Source of the DNA: Microvirga sp. BSC39
GTDB lineage: Bacteria > Pseudomonadota > Alphaproteobacteria > Rhizobiales > Beijerinckiaceae
Direction: 5' to 3'
Length of the DNA stretch: 64,000 nt
Assembly (NCBI RefSeq): GCF_000739015.1
Contig: NZ_JPUG01000078.1
Coordinates: 124,001 to 188,000, forward strand
Made by a program: the position numbers and the translations under genes. Under the pieces are notes generated by a model. It saw nothing but the letters and a program-made list of their open reading frames with translations, made no database searches and was not told where the DNA came from. Positions 16,915-25,465 of the stretch are shown here, in pieces; positions within the stretch are counted from its first letter, which is position 1; every line of letters begins with the position of its first letter.

Positions 16915-17682
16915 TTACGCCTTCGACAGCGATGCTTCGGACGGCGACGCAGGACTGAGGCCGAGCTCCTGCCGACCCTCTTCGTAGAGCCGGTTCGAGG
17001 CCGTCTCGATCTCGGCTTGAACCCGCTGGAAAAATTCATCGCGCGGCAGGTCCGGCGGGATAGGATCGAGCACCTCGATACGCACCGTGCCGGGGCGGCG
17101 GATGAACTGGCGGCGCGGCCAGTAGAGCCCGGCGTTCAGGGCGATCGGAATGCAGGGAAAGCCGAGGTTCTGGTAAAGATGCGCCACGCCGTACTTGTAG
17201 GCCGGCGGCGCCCCCGGCGGGCGGCGGGTGCCCTCGGGGAAGATGATGATCTGGCGCCCGTGCTGGGCCTCTTCCTTCGCCCGCTGGGTCATCTGAACCA
17301 GGGCGACCGTGCCGGCCTTGCGGTTCACCGGGACGCAGCGAGCCTTGGCCAGATGCCAGCCGAAGATCGGAATCCACATCAGCTCCCGCTTCAGAATGTA
17401 GGTGGGATCGTCGAGGATCGTCACGATGGCGAAGGTCTCGAGGAACGATTGGTGCTTGGCCGCCACCAGCGCCCCGCCCGGCGGGATCTTCTCACGGCCG
17501 GTGATCTCGACCCTGACGCCGGCAATGACCCGCAGGAGCCAGATCGACGTGCGGCCCCAGAGCTTGACCATTTCCATGAAGGTCCGGCGCGGCGCCAGGA
17601 GGCCCGGGATCAGCAGGAACAGCCACAGGATCAGGTTGGCGTAGAAGGCGACGTTGAACAGCAGTGAGCGGAGGATCAGCAT
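16915..17682 (-). CDS. plsC: 1-acyl-sn-glycerol-3-phosphate acyltransferase family protein
   Basis: 255 aa membrane-associated acyltransferase of phospholipid synthesis. A hydrophobic N-terminus (FNVAFYANLILWLFLLIP) precedes the PlsC domain: motif I KHQSFLET near residue 96, RELMWIPIFGW, motif III IIIFPEGTRR, and motif IV CIPIALNAG. Motif I reads H-x4-E where the textbook form is H-x4-D. It lies just downstream of ydcF and ftsEX on the same strand. Specific acyl donor and acceptor are not predictable. Confidence 0.9.
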   Translation of the reverse strand: MLILRSLLFNVAFYANLILWLFLLIPGLLAPRRTFMEMVKLWGRTSIWLLRVIAGVRVEITGREKIPPGGALVAAKHQSFLETFAIVTILDDPTYILKRELMWIPIFGWHLAKARCVPVNRKAGTVALVQMTQRAKEEAQHGRQIIIFPEGTRRPPGAPPAYKYGVAHLYQNLGFPCIPIALNAGLYWPRRQFIRRPGTVRIEVLDPIPPDLPRDEFFQRVQAEIETASNRLYEEGRQELGLSPASPSEASLSKA

Positions 17683-17752
17683 GGCGTCTTGAAGCGGAAA
17701 AGCGGAGCAAGAGGCTCCGGGGCGCTCACCATAGAGGGTTTTCGCCAGGGGT

Positions 17753-18562
17753 CTAGCGCCAGAGAGGTTCCGCGATCAGCTGCTTCTTGACCGGGGACCC
17801 GCCGCTGATGAGGTGGGCCACCGAGGAGCGCTCCGGATCGTCCTCCAGGTGGGTGCGCACCCAGACGGCCAGGAACTTCAGGTATTCGGTGAAGATCACC
17901 CGGGCTACCGCCGGGTTGTGCCACCAGTCGTGCGGGTCGATGGTCGCCGCAACCGGGTAGGGGATCTTCTGCAGGTTCGGCAGGGCGTGGTCGAGCTCCG
18001 CCAGGGTGCGGGGCATGTGGTAGTTCGAGGTCACCACGATGATGGTGTCGAAGCCGTTCTTTTCGGCCCAGCGCCGGGTTTCGATGGCATTGCCGATGGT
18101 GTTGCGGGCCCGGTAGTCGAGATCCACGCAGCAATCGAACAGGCGCCGCTGGCCGGGATTGAGCCGGGCGATCTGGTCGCGGCTGGTGTTCTCGTTGACG
18201 CCCGAGATCAGGAGGCGCTTGGCATAGCCCTTGTCGAGGAGGTCGATGGCATCGCCGATGCGCTGGGCACCGCCGGTGAGCGCAACGATGCCGTCGGCCC
18301 GGGTTTCCGGCCGCTGCTCCGACCGGTCGAGCCTATAGACGAAAGCGAGAAAGCCCAGAAAGCCGATGAGGGCGGCACATGTCGCGGTCCAGAAGCCCAG
18401 GCCCAGGACGCGACGCGCCCACGACCGCCGGGCGGGAACCCTAGGCGATTCCGGCATCGTCCAGCCCCAGCCTACGGCTTCCGTGGTGTCCATGGCGTCC
18501 GGCGCAACCCAACTCTGCGTTCGCGAGGTCATTCTGGACGAGGATAGTGGAGATTGCGGCAA
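17753..18562 (-). CDS. YdcF/SanA-type DUF218 envelope protein
   Basis: Up to 269 aa; the true start is uncertain (TTG 18562, ATG 18532, 18493 or 18457 all in frame and none with a good ribosome site). After a polar N-terminus there is one membrane helix (FWTATCAALIGFLGFLAFVY) and then the DUF218 domain: DGIVALTGGAQRIGDAIDLL, RLLISGVNENTSR, ARNTIGNAIETRRW and VTSNYHMPRTLAEL. Relatives (SanA, ElyC, YdcF) act in envelope integrity. Position after ftsX is typical of Rhizobiales. Confidence 0.85.
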   Translation of the reverse strand: MPQSPLSSSRMTSRTQSWVAPDAMDTTEAVGWGWTMPESPRVPARRSWARRVLGLGFWTATCAALIGFLGFLAFVYRLDRSEQRPETRADGIVALTGGAQRIGDAIDLLDKGYAKRLLISGVNENTSRDQIARLNPGQRRLFDCCVDLDYRARNTIGNAIETRRWAEKNGFDTIIVVTSNYHMPRTLAELDHALPNLQKIPYPVAATIDPHDWWHNPAVARVIFTEYLKFLAVWVRTHLEDDPERSSVAHLISGGSPVKKQLIAEPLWR

Positions 18563-18601
18563 TGGAGAGGCAGCCCGCTTTTTCCTTGTTAACTCTCACT
18601 A

Positions 18602-19585
18602 TCAACCATTCTCGTTAAGAAAGCGTCTCACGGTCAGGCGCGACACGATGCCCGTGATGACGGCCACGAAGAGTGCGATCAGCACCACAATCGCATAGCC
18701 CCGCCAGCTGATCGTGAAGGCGCCGAACAGAGCCTCGATCTGGTCCCCCGTGGGGCTTGCCCGCCAGGAGCGGGTCACGAGCCCCAGGATCAGGGTCAGG
18801 ACCATGGCGCCGCCTGCCCCGATGGCCGCTCCGCGCAGCCCGAGCCGGAAGAAGCGGCGCTGGAATTCCTTGGCGATGAAGTCGTCGTTGGCGCCGACGA
18901 AATGGAGCACGTCCACCACCTCCCGGTTGCTCGCCATGGCGCCCCGGGTGGCGAAGATGACGGCAAGCCCCGCCGCGACCAGCACCAGGCTGACCAGGAA
19001 CACGCCGACGCCGATGATGGTGTTGGCCATGGTGGAGAGCCGCGAGACCCAGAGGGCGTGGTCGTCGAGGGTCGCCCCCGGCACGTCCCGCTGCAGGAAT
19101 TGCCGCAAGGTGCTGAAATCCGGCTTCGCGCCCTCCCGGATCTTGATCACGATCAGGCGAGGCACCGGCAGGTCGTTGAAGTCGAGACCGGTCCCGAGCC
19201 ACGGCTCGAGCAGGCGCTCGGATTCCTCCTTGGTAAAGGCCTGGGCCGCCTCGACCCCCGGCGCCTGACGGGCCAGCGCCACAGCGCGTTCGACATCCTG
19301 GTCGATGGAGCGCTGGGCGTTGGGACGGATCTGGATCGTGACCTCGCGGGCAATCTCGGAACGCCACTGGGCGGAAGAGGCCGCGACAAGCTCCGCGCCG
19401 CCGGCGCACAGGGCCGCCAGGAAGGTGAGGATTGCGATGACGGCCGCGAGCGCCTGGCCGCCGGCCGAGTCCACCGGCACGAGGGGGGCGTTCCGGCTCA
19501 ACGAGGCGGGCAGGGAGCGTTTCTGCCCGTCCGGAGCGGCAGCCTTCTTGAGGCGCGGTTGCGGGGAAGCGCTCATCCGGCTCAC
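18602..19585 (-). CDS. ftsX: cell division protein FtsX (permease of FtsEX)
   Basis: 327 aa. A polar N-terminal tail, first membrane helix (LAAVIAILTFLAALCAGG, residues ~45-62), a periplasmic domain with VTIQIRP and FTKEESERLLEPWLG, and three further helices. FtsEX is an ABC-like complex at the septum that controls peptidoglycan hydrolase activation. The start is GTG 19585 overlapping the ftsE stop (GTGA), or ATG 19576 five bases downstream of it. Assignment rests on topology plus adjacency to ftsE. Confidence 0.9.
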   Translation of the reverse strand: MSRMSASPQPRLKKAAAPDGQKRSLPASLSRNAPLVPVDSAGGQALAAVIAILTFLAALCAGGAELVAASSAQWRSEIAREVTIQIRPNAQRSIDQDVERAVALARQAPGVEAAQAFTKEESERLLEPWLGTGLDFNDLPVPRLIVIKIREGAKPDFSTLRQFLQRDVPGATLDDHALWVSRLSTMANTIIGVGVFLVSLVLVAAGLAVIFATRGAMASNREVVDVLHFVGANDDFIAKEFQRRFFRLGLRGAAIGAGGAMVLTLILGLVTRSWRASPTGDQIEALFGAFTISWRGYAIVVLIALFVAVITGIVSRLTVRRFLNENG

Positions 19586-20307
19586 TCGTCGATGTGCAGC
19601 CGGCCGTCGCCGAGCACGAGGCGGCGCACGTCGAGCTGATCCATGAGGCTGAAATCGTGGGTGGCGATCACCACCGAGGTTCCGAGCCGGTTGAGTTCGA
19701 TGAAGAGGCGCAGCAGGCGGCGGGCGAGCGAGGGGTCCACGTTGCCGGTGGGCTCGTCGGCAAGCAGCAGGTCGGGGCGCACGATGAGCGCGCGGGCGAT
19801 GGCCGCGCGCTGCTTCTCGCCGCCAGAGAGCACGGGCGGCAGCATGTGCATGCGGTCGCCGAGGCCTACCCAGCGCAGCAGCTCGACAACCTCGGCCCGG
19901 TAGCTCGCCTCCTCCTTGCCCTGCACCCGCAGCGGCAGGGCCACGTTCTCGTAGGTGGTCAGGTGATCGAGCAGGCGGAAGTCCTGGAACACCACGCCCA
20001 TGCGACGGCGCAAGGCGGTCAGCTCGTCCTTCGAGATGCGGGAGACGTCCTCGCCGAACATGGAGATCAGGCCGCGGGTCGGTCTCACCGAGAGCAGGAT
20101 GAGGCGCAGCAGCGTCGTCTTGCCGGCGCCCGACGGGCCGGTGAGGAACTGGAAGGAGTTGGGCTCGATGGAGAAGGTCAGGTCGCGCAGGACCTCGGGC
20201 CCCATGCCGTAGCGCACGCCCACATTCTCGAAATGCACGACTGGCGCCGTGTTCTCATCGTAGTGATAATCGTCGTGATCGAGCGGTTTCAAACGTGTCC
20301 GAGCCAT
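19582..20307 (-). CDS. ftsE: cell division ATP-binding protein FtsE
   Basis: 241 aa ATPase of FtsEX. Walker A GPSGAGKTTLLRLI near residue 58, Q-loop FQDFRLLDHLT, signature LSGGEKQRAAIARAL, Walker B LLLADEPTGNVD and the H-loop IATHDF. FQDF and DEPTGNVD are typical of FtsE rather than metabolite importers. An ~20-residue His/Asp/Tyr-rich N-terminal extension precedes the usual start. First gene of a ftsE-ftsX-ydcF-plsC group. Confidence 0.94.
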   Translation of the reverse strand: MARTRLKPLDHDDYHYDENTAPVVHFENVGVRYGMGPEVLRDLTFSIEPNSFQFLTGPSGAGKTTLLRLILLSVRPTRGLISMFGEDVSRISKDELTALRRRMGVVFQDFRLLDHLTTYENVALPLRVQGKEEASYRAEVVELLRWVGLGDRMHMLPPVLSGGEKQRAAIARALIVRPDLLLADEPTGNVDPSLARRLLRLFIELNRLGTSVVIATHDFSLMDQLDVRRLVLGDGRLHIDE

Positions 20308-20458
20308 CCTTGAGCGTTTCAGGCCTGTGGCGGGAGAAGTCCACGATTCGCTTCCTTATCACCCGGTTATGGTTAGCAAGCCATAAACTTGCAGGAGTGT
20401 AACGGGAAGCGAGGCTCTCGCGGGATAGTGCCGCAGGAGGCCAATCAATAACACCCCT

Positions 20459-20655
20459 GTCATCACCGGCCTTGTGCCGGTGATCCCGATTGGAGAGGCG
20501 TCGCGCTTTTCATGATCGAGATGGCCGGGACAAGCCCGGCCATGACGCGGAGGGTGTCATCCCCGGCGAGCGTAGCGAGGGAAGGGGATCCACTCACACG
20601 CAGTGCGCTAGGGATTCCCTTCCCGTCCGCTTCGCTACGGCCGGGAATGACACTG
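20459..20655. repeat. composite repeat: GCCGGTG type plus AAGGGGATCC type
   Basis: 20459-20547 runs from GTCATCACCGGCC to CCCGGCCATGAC; 20556-20655 runs from GTCATCCCCGGC through GGGAAGGGGATCC to CCGGGAATGACACTG. Same two modules as at 16711-16900 but in the opposite order. They fill most of the 456-bp gap between ftsE and hpt, in which no gene is visible. Confidence 0.85.
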
Positions 20656-20763
20656 GTGTTCAGGGATTCGCCCGAAAAACAACCAACTCCGTTTGACATC
20701 CCGAACCAAGCATGGTCGTGAAGGGGCGGCTTTGAGAGCCTAATATTTCTTTTCTGGACGATC

Positions 20764-21336
20764 ATGATGAGCACTGCCCACCGCATCCGGGTTCTTTTCG
20801 ACGAAGATACCATCGCCAAGCGCAACGAGGCGCTGGCCCAGGAGATCGCGGCCGCCAAGCCCGAAAACCTCCTCGTCGTGGCGATCCTCAAGGGCAGCTT
20901 CATGTTCGCCGCGGACCTGATCCGCGCCCTGCATCGGTCCGGGCTCGCGCCCCAGGTCGAGTTCGTGCACCTGTCGAGCTACCTGAACGGAACGGTCTCC
21001 ACCGGCAACGTCACCATCCTGCGCGACATCGAAAGCGACGTGCGCGGGCGCGACGTGCTGCTCGTGGACGACATTCTTGAATCCGGCCGCACCGTCACCT
21101 TCGCCAAGGATCTGCTCATGGCGCGCGGCGCCAAGAGCGTGAAGACCGCCGTGCTGCTGGAAAAGCCCGGCAAGCGCGCCGTGCAGATCCACCCGGACTA
21201 CGTGGGCTTCACCTGCCCGGACGTGTTCGTGATCGGCTACGGCATGGACGTGGCCCACTCTTACCGGCAGCTGCCTTTCGTCGGCGTCCTCGATCACCAC
21301 GACAAGGACCCGGATCTGTTCGACAAGCCGGAATAG
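20764..21336 (+). CDS. hpt: hypoxanthine phosphoribosyltransferase
   Basis: 190 aa. Salvages hypoxanthine (and guanine) to the nucleoside monophosphate with PRPP. The PRPP-binding motif is VLLVDDILESGRT near residue 102; the N-terminal LKGSFMFAADLIRAL loop and the C-terminal VGFTCPDVFVIGYGMDVAHSYR purine-binding segment are typical of bacterial HPRT. Two consecutive ATG codons (20764, 20767) could start it. Monocistronic, with repeat elements on both sides. Confidence 0.93.
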   Translation: MMSTAHRIRVLFDEDTIAKRNEALAQEIAAAKPENLLVVAILKGSFMFAADLIRALHRSGLAPQVEFVHLSSYLNGTVSTGNVTILRDIESDVRGRDVLLVDDILESGRTVTFAKDLLMARGAKSVKTAVLLEKPGKRAVQIHPDYVGFTCPDVFVIGYGMDVAHSYRQLPFVGVLDHHDKDPDLFDKPE

Positions 21337-21393
21337 CGCGCTTCAAAATATACGGCTCTCGTCCTGAGAGGCTGCTGAAGACTTAGTCTCCCC

Positions 21394-21484
21394 GTCATCA
21401 CCGGCCCTGTGCCGGTGATCTCGATTAGGAAAAGCGCTGAGTGTCACAGCATCGGGATGGCCGGGACAAGCCCGGCCATGACGG
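21394..21484. repeat. GCCGGTG/GGCCGG-type palindromic repeat
   Basis: Begins GTCATCACCGGCC, with TGTGCCGGTGATC, and ends GGCCGGGACAAGCCCGGCCATGAC. A single module of the family also seen at 16813, 20459, 28162 and 28604. Lies between convergent hpt and tspO and could fold as a terminator for both. Confidence 0.82.
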
Positions 21485-21500
21485 TGAGGGCGAAGCAAGG

Positions 21501-22010
21501 CTAAGCGTTCAGCCGCCAGATCGTCCCGTTGAGCAGGGCCGCATAAGCCACCCAGGCGAGATAGGGCACGAGCAGCCCGGCTGCCGTGCGGTCGAGCCTC
21601 CAGAAGGTGCGGATTGTCGCGAGGATCGCCACGATCAGGGCCGCGATGACCACGAGGCCGGCCGCGGGGCTTTTGCCGCCGAAGAACGCGAACGACCACG
21701 TCCCGTTCAAGACCAGCTGCACGAAGAACGCCACGATCGCAGCCCTGCGGCCGGGCCGGTTCGCGGGCAGCGAGAGGATGCGCCAGAGCGCATAGGCCAT
21801 CATCGCGTAGAGGATCGTCCAGGCGACCGGGAAGGCCCAGTTCGGCGGCGTGAAGCCGGGTTTCTGGAGGCCCGCATACCAGGCAAGGATGTTCGGCTGC
21901 GTGATGAGGCTTGCCGACACCGCCACCGCCACCACCGGCAGCACCGCCACCAGGAACCGTGGCAATGGCGCCATTGCATGGCTCCCCGTCGCAGTTTGAT
22001 CTGTATGCAT
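21501..22010 (-). CDS. tspO: TspO/MBR family tryptophan-rich sensory protein
   Basis: 169 aa with five hydrophobic segments. Family motifs: KPGFTPPNWAFPVAWTILYAMMAYALW, WSFAFFGGKSPAAGL, and the last helix PYLAWVAYAALLNGTIWRLN. TspO binds porphyrins and acts as an outer-membrane stress and oxygen-related sensor in Rhodobacter and Sinorhizobium. The ATG at 22010 may be replaced by an internal ATG at 21974. Divergent from the PLP enzyme gene; the 72-bp gap holds a perfect dyad. Confidence 0.9.
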   Translation of the reverse strand: MHTDQTATGSHAMAPLPRFLVAVLPVVAVAVSASLITQPNILAWYAGLQKPGFTPPNWAFPVAWTILYAMMAYALWRILSLPANRPGRRAAIVAFFVQLVLNGTWSFAFFGGKSPAAGLVVIAALIVAILATIRTFWRLDRTAAGLLVPYLAWVAYAALLNGTIWRLNA

Positions 22011-22031
22011 CCCCGAATTCCCTTTAAGGAC

Positions 22032-22058
22032 GTTGCGTCATTTCTCTCGTGACGCAAC
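22032..22058. promoter_or_regulatory. 9-bp perfect dyad between tspO and the PLP enzyme gene
   Basis: GTTGCGTCA (22032-22040), nine spacer bases, TGACGCAAC (22050-22058). It lies in the shared 72-bp intergenic region of two divergent genes, 25 nt before the ATG at 22083. The geometry suits an operator for a dimeric regulator; a hairpin in the PLP-gene leader is the alternative. Confidence 0.5.
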
Positions 22059-22082
22059 CGTCACGCTTGCCGGAGGTTCCCC

Positions 22083-23234
22083 ATGTCGTCATCGCGTTCC
22101 CCATGGTCGAAGCGCAGCCTGACCGCTCAGGCCATGGGCCATGTGGATCCGATCACCAAGGCGGTCGTGCCGCCGATCCATGTGGCGACCACCTATATCC
22201 GCGATGAGGACAATGCCTATTCGTCCGGCTTCGTCTATGGCCGGCCGGACAATGCCACCATCCGCGAGGCCGAGGAAGTGCTGGCCATGCTGGAGGAGGC
22301 CGAGGCCGGCGCGCTGCTGTTCTCGTCCGGCATGGCAGCCGCCACCGCCGTGTTCCAGGCCCTCGATCCGGGCGACCACATCGTGGCCTCCAAGGTCATG
22401 TACTGGGCCCTGCGCAGTTGGCTGATGACTGAGGCCGTCCGCTGGGGCCTCAAGGTCAATTTCGTCGAGACCGACAACCTCGACGCCCTGCGCCAAGCCG
22501 TGAAGCCTGGCGAGACCAAGCTGGTCTGGATCGAGACGCCCTCCAACCCGCTCTGGACCATCACGGACATCGCCGGCGCCGCCGAAATTGCGCACGCGGC
22601 CGGCGCGCGACTGGCCGTGGATTCCACCACCGCCTCGCCAATCCACACCCGTCCGCTCAACCTCGGCGCCGACATCGTCATGCATGCGGCGACGAAAGTG
22701 CTGAACGGCCACTCCGACGTGGTGGCAGGCGCTCTCGCGGGCGCCAAGGCTGACGCGTTCTGGGCGCGGGTGGCCAATATCCGCAAGATGCAGGGCGCGA
22801 TCCTCGGGCCGTTCGAGGCCTATCTCCTGATGCGCGGCATGCGCACGCTCCATGTGCGCACGGCAGCCCAGGCTAAGAGCGCCCTCGACCTCGCGCAACG
22901 CTTCGCCGCGCACCCGAAGGTGGCCCGCGTGCTCTATCCCGGCCTGCCGCAGCATCCCGGCCACGACATCGCCGCCCGGCAGATGGAGAACGGCTTCGGC
23001 TACATGCTGTCGATCCAGGTGAGTGAAGGCGAGGCCGCGGCGATCCGCACGGCGGCGCGGGTAGGCCTGTGGAAGCGGGCGACGTCGCTGGGCGGCGTCG
23101 AGAGCCTGATTGAGCACCGCGCTTCCATCGAGGGGCCGGGCACCCCCTGCCCGCCGGATCTCCTGCGCCTGTCCACCGGCATCGAGGATGTCGAGGATCT
23201 CTACCGCGACCTCGACGAGGCGCTGAGGGGCTGA
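22083..23234 (+). CDS. PLP-dependent trans-sulfuration enzyme (cystathionine gamma-synthase/lyase family)
   Basis: 383 aa Cys/Met-metabolism PLP enzyme. Motifs: VVPPIHVATTYIR, FVYGRPDNATIREAE, LLFSSGMAAATAVFQAL, ETPSNPLW, and the PLP lysine in HAATKVLNGHSDVVAG near residue 205. The C-terminal RVGLWKRATSLGGVESLIEHRAS fits the family. Sub-function (gamma-synthase, beta- or gamma-lyase, O-acetylhomoserine sulfhydrylase) cannot be decided. Usually the lysine is preceded by S-x-T; here it reads A-A-T-K. Strong GGAGG ribosome site. Divergent from tspO. Confidence 0.85.
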   Translation: MSSSRSPWSKRSLTAQAMGHVDPITKAVVPPIHVATTYIRDEDNAYSSGFVYGRPDNATIREAEEVLAMLEEAEAGALLFSSGMAAATAVFQALDPGDHIVASKVMYWALRSWLMTEAVRWGLKVNFVETDNLDALRQAVKPGETKLVWIETPSNPLWTITDIAGAAEIAHAAGARLAVDSTTASPIHTRPLNLGADIVMHAATKVLNGHSDVVAGALAGAKADAFWARVANIRKMQGAILGPFEAYLLMRGMRTLHVRTAAQAKSALDLAQRFAAHPKVARVLYPGLPQHPGHDIAARQMENGFGYMLSIQVSEGEAAAIRTAARVGLWKRATSLGGVESLIEHRASIEGPGTPCPPDLLRLSTGIEDVEDLYRDLDEALRG

Positions 23235-23240
23235 CGCTCT

Positions 23241-23265
23241 GTTACCCCTCTCCCGTTTGGGAGAG
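23241..23265. repeat. short CTCTCCC/GGGAGAG hairpin
   Basis: CCCCTCTCCCGTTTGGGAGAGG, a compact inverted repeat immediately after the PLP gene stop. Same arms as the larger clusters at 10842 and 41500. May serve as a weak terminator, but no T-run follows. Confidence 0.6.
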
Positions 23266-23316
23266 GGAGCTTGCGTCAAAACTAATTGGGCGTCTCCTTT
23301 GCCAGCTATATTGATT

Positions 23317-23343
23317 CTGTCACAAAACCTGTGCTTCTGTCGT
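23317..23343 (+). promoter_or_regulatory. possible Pho box upstream of cpdB
   Basis: CTGTCAC at 23317, CTGTGCT at 23329 and CTGTCGT at 23337 form imperfect direct repeats around an A-run, resembling PhoB sites (CTGTCAT repeats at 11-bp spacing). Here the first spacing is 12, one too long, so the match is imperfect. It lies 49 nt before the cpdB start, a place where an activator site could act. Confidence 0.35.
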
Positions 23344-23391
23344 GTAGAGGCGAATTAAGTTTCACTGCACAACAAGACCAAAGGGAAGATC

Positions 23392-25335
23392 ATGACCCAA
23401 TCCATCACCCGCCGCCGCGTCCTGCAGACCGGCGTGGCCGCTGCCGCTCTCACCGGAATGTCCGGGGTCAGCTGGGCTGCCGGCCCGGTCGTGAAGCTCC
23501 GCATCCTGGAGACCACGGACCTTCACGTGAATGTCTTCCCCTACGACTACTACCGCGACGCGGCCGACGACACGGTGGGTCTCGCCCGCACCGCCACCCT
23601 GGTGAAGGGTGCCCGTGCGGAAGCCAAGAACACCATGCTGTTCGACAACGGCGACCTGATCCAGGGCTCGCCGCTGGGCGACTTCATCGCCTATCGCCGC
23701 GGCATGAAGAAGGGCGACGTGCATCCCATGGTCGCCGCCATGAACGAGCTGAACTACGATGCCGGCACGCTGGGCAACCACGAGTTCAACTACGGCCTCG
23801 AGTTCCTGCAGAACGCCATGGGCACGGCGAAATTCCCGCTGGTCTGCGCCAACGTGCTGAAGGCCAATGGCGAGACCCTGCAGAAGCCCTGGATCGTGCT
23901 GGACCGCGAGTTCACCGACGAGGCCGGCGCCAAGCAGACGATCAAGGTCGGCGTGATCGGCTTCGTGCCGCCGCAGATCGTCCAGTGGGACAAGTCGCAT
24001 CTCGACGGCAAGGCAACCACCATCGACATCGTGGACGCGGCCAACAAGCATATGCCTGACCTGAAGAAGGCCGGGGCCGACATCGTCGTGGCGCTCTGCC
24101 ACTCGGGCATCGCCGGCGGCGAGCGCAAGGGCGGCGAAGAGAACGCGGCCCTACATCTGGCCAAGGTCGAGGGCATCGACGTGATCCTCACCGGCCACCA
24201 GCACTTCACGTTCCCGGGCGGCAAGGAATTCAACAACATTCCGGGCGTCGACGCGCAGAAGGGCACGCTGCACGGCAAGCCCGCCGTCATGGCCGGCTTC
24301 TGGGGCAGCCACCTGGGCCTCGTCGATCTCGAACTGACCAAGGAAGGCAATGCCTGGAAGGTTGCGAACTTCCGCACCGAGGCGCGCCCGATCTACGACC
24401 GCGTCGACCGCAAGGTCGTGGCCAAGGTGGAATCCGACGCGGCCGTGATGGCGGCCGCCAAGGAAGGCCATGAGGCGACGCTGAAATACGTGCGCGAGCC
24501 CGTCGGCACGACGGCGGTGCCGATCCACTCCTACTACTCGCTCGTGTCGGACGACGCCTCCGTGAAGCTCGTGACCGAGGCGCAGGCCTGGTACGTGGCC
24601 GATCAGCTCAAGGCCTCGGCCTTCAAGGACCTGCCCATCCTCTCCGCGGGCGCTCCCTTCAAGGCCGGCGGCCGCGGCGGCCCGAACTACTTCACGGAAA
24701 TCAAGCCGGGCCCGCTCGCCATCAAGGACATGGCGGACATCTACATCTACCCGAACACGATCCGCGTGGTGAAGATCACCGGCGCCCAGGTGCGCGAGTG
24801 GCTCGAGCGTTCGGCCGGCATCTACAACCAGATCGACGTGGCCAAGGGCGGCGAGCAGGATCTCATCAATCCCAAGTTCCCGGCCTACAACTTCGACGTC
24901 ATCGCCGGCGTGCAGTACAAGATCGATCCCACGCAGCCCGCTCGCTACGACGACAACGGCAAGGTGGTGAACCCCGATGCCCGCCGCATCAAGGACCTGA
25001 CCCACAACGGCAAGCCCGTGACGGACGACCAGCAGTTCCTCGTGGTGACCAACAACTACCGCGCCGGCGGCGGCGGCAACTTCCCGGGCGCCGACGGCTC
25101 CACCATCGTGTTCGAGGCGCCGGACCTGACGCGCGACGCCATCATGCGCTTCATCATCGAGAAGAAGGAAGTGGCCCCGAAGGCCGACGGCTCCTGGTCG
25201 CTCGCGGTTCCGGCCGGCGTGACCATGACGTTCACCACCGGCCCGAACGCCGCCAACTACCAGCCGGCCGGCATCAAGGTCGAGAAGATGGGCGACGCGC
25301 CGGAAGGCTTCGTGAAGTACAAGATCGTGAGCTGA
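23392..25335 (+). CDS. cpdB: 2',3'-cyclic-nucleotide 2'-phosphodiesterase / 3'-nucleotidase
   Basis: 647 aa secreted nucleotidase. Tat-type signal: RRRVLQTG then a hydrophobic stretch ending WAAG near residue 31. The calcineurin-like metallophosphoesterase domain shows TTDLHVN, DNGDLIQGSPLGD, GNHEFNYG, CHSG and GHQHFTFPG. A 5'-nucleotidase C-terminal domain follows (residues ~370-560). Degrades extracellular nucleotides in the periplasm for phosphate and nucleoside scavenging. A clear terminator follows. An imperfect Pho box precedes it. Confidence 0.93.
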   Translation: MTQSITRRRVLQTGVAAAALTGMSGVSWAAGPVVKLRILETTDLHVNVFPYDYYRDAADDTVGLARTATLVKGARAEAKNTMLFDNGDLIQGSPLGDFIAYRRGMKKGDVHPMVAAMNELNYDAGTLGNHEFNYGLEFLQNAMGTAKFPLVCANVLKANGETLQKPWIVLDREFTDEAGAKQTIKVGVIGFVPPQIVQWDKSHLDGKATTIDIVDAANKHMPDLKKAGADIVVALCHSGIAGGERKGGEENAALHLAKVEGIDVILTGHQHFTFPGGKEFNNIPGVDAQKGTLHGKPAVMAGFWGSHLGLVDLELTKEGNAWKVANFRTEARPIYDRVDRKVVAKVESDAAVMAAAKEGHEATLKYVREPVGTTAVPIHSYYSLVSDDASVKLVTEAQAWYVADQLKASAFKDLPILSAGAPFKAGGRGGPNYFTEIKPGPLAIKDMADIYIYPNTIRVVKITGAQVREWLERSAGIYNQIDVAKGGEQDLINPKFPAYNFDVIAGVQYKIDPTQPARYDDNGKVVNPDARRIKDLTHNGKPVTDDQQFLVVTNNYRAGGGGNFPGADGSTIVFEAPDLTRDAIMRFIIEKKEVAPKADGSWSLAVPAGVTMTFTTGPNAANYQPAGIKVEKMGDAPEGFVKYKIVS

Positions 25336-25360
25336 TCCTCACATCATCGCGAGAAGATGC

Positions 25361-25386
25361 GGCCGGGCACGTGCCCGGCCGTTTTC
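25361..25386 (+). terminator. rho-independent terminator after cpdB
   Basis: GGCCGGGCAC directly followed by its complement GTGCCCGGCC, then GTTTTC. A ten-base perfect stem with a T-run, 25 nt after the cpdB stop. Confidence 0.85.
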
Positions 25387-25465
25387 ATTTGGGGCGAAAC
25401 GGCCGAACCCGAACCCGTCAGGCTTTCAACCGTTGGGTTCTCGATCCTCGTGACCGGAGAACACC

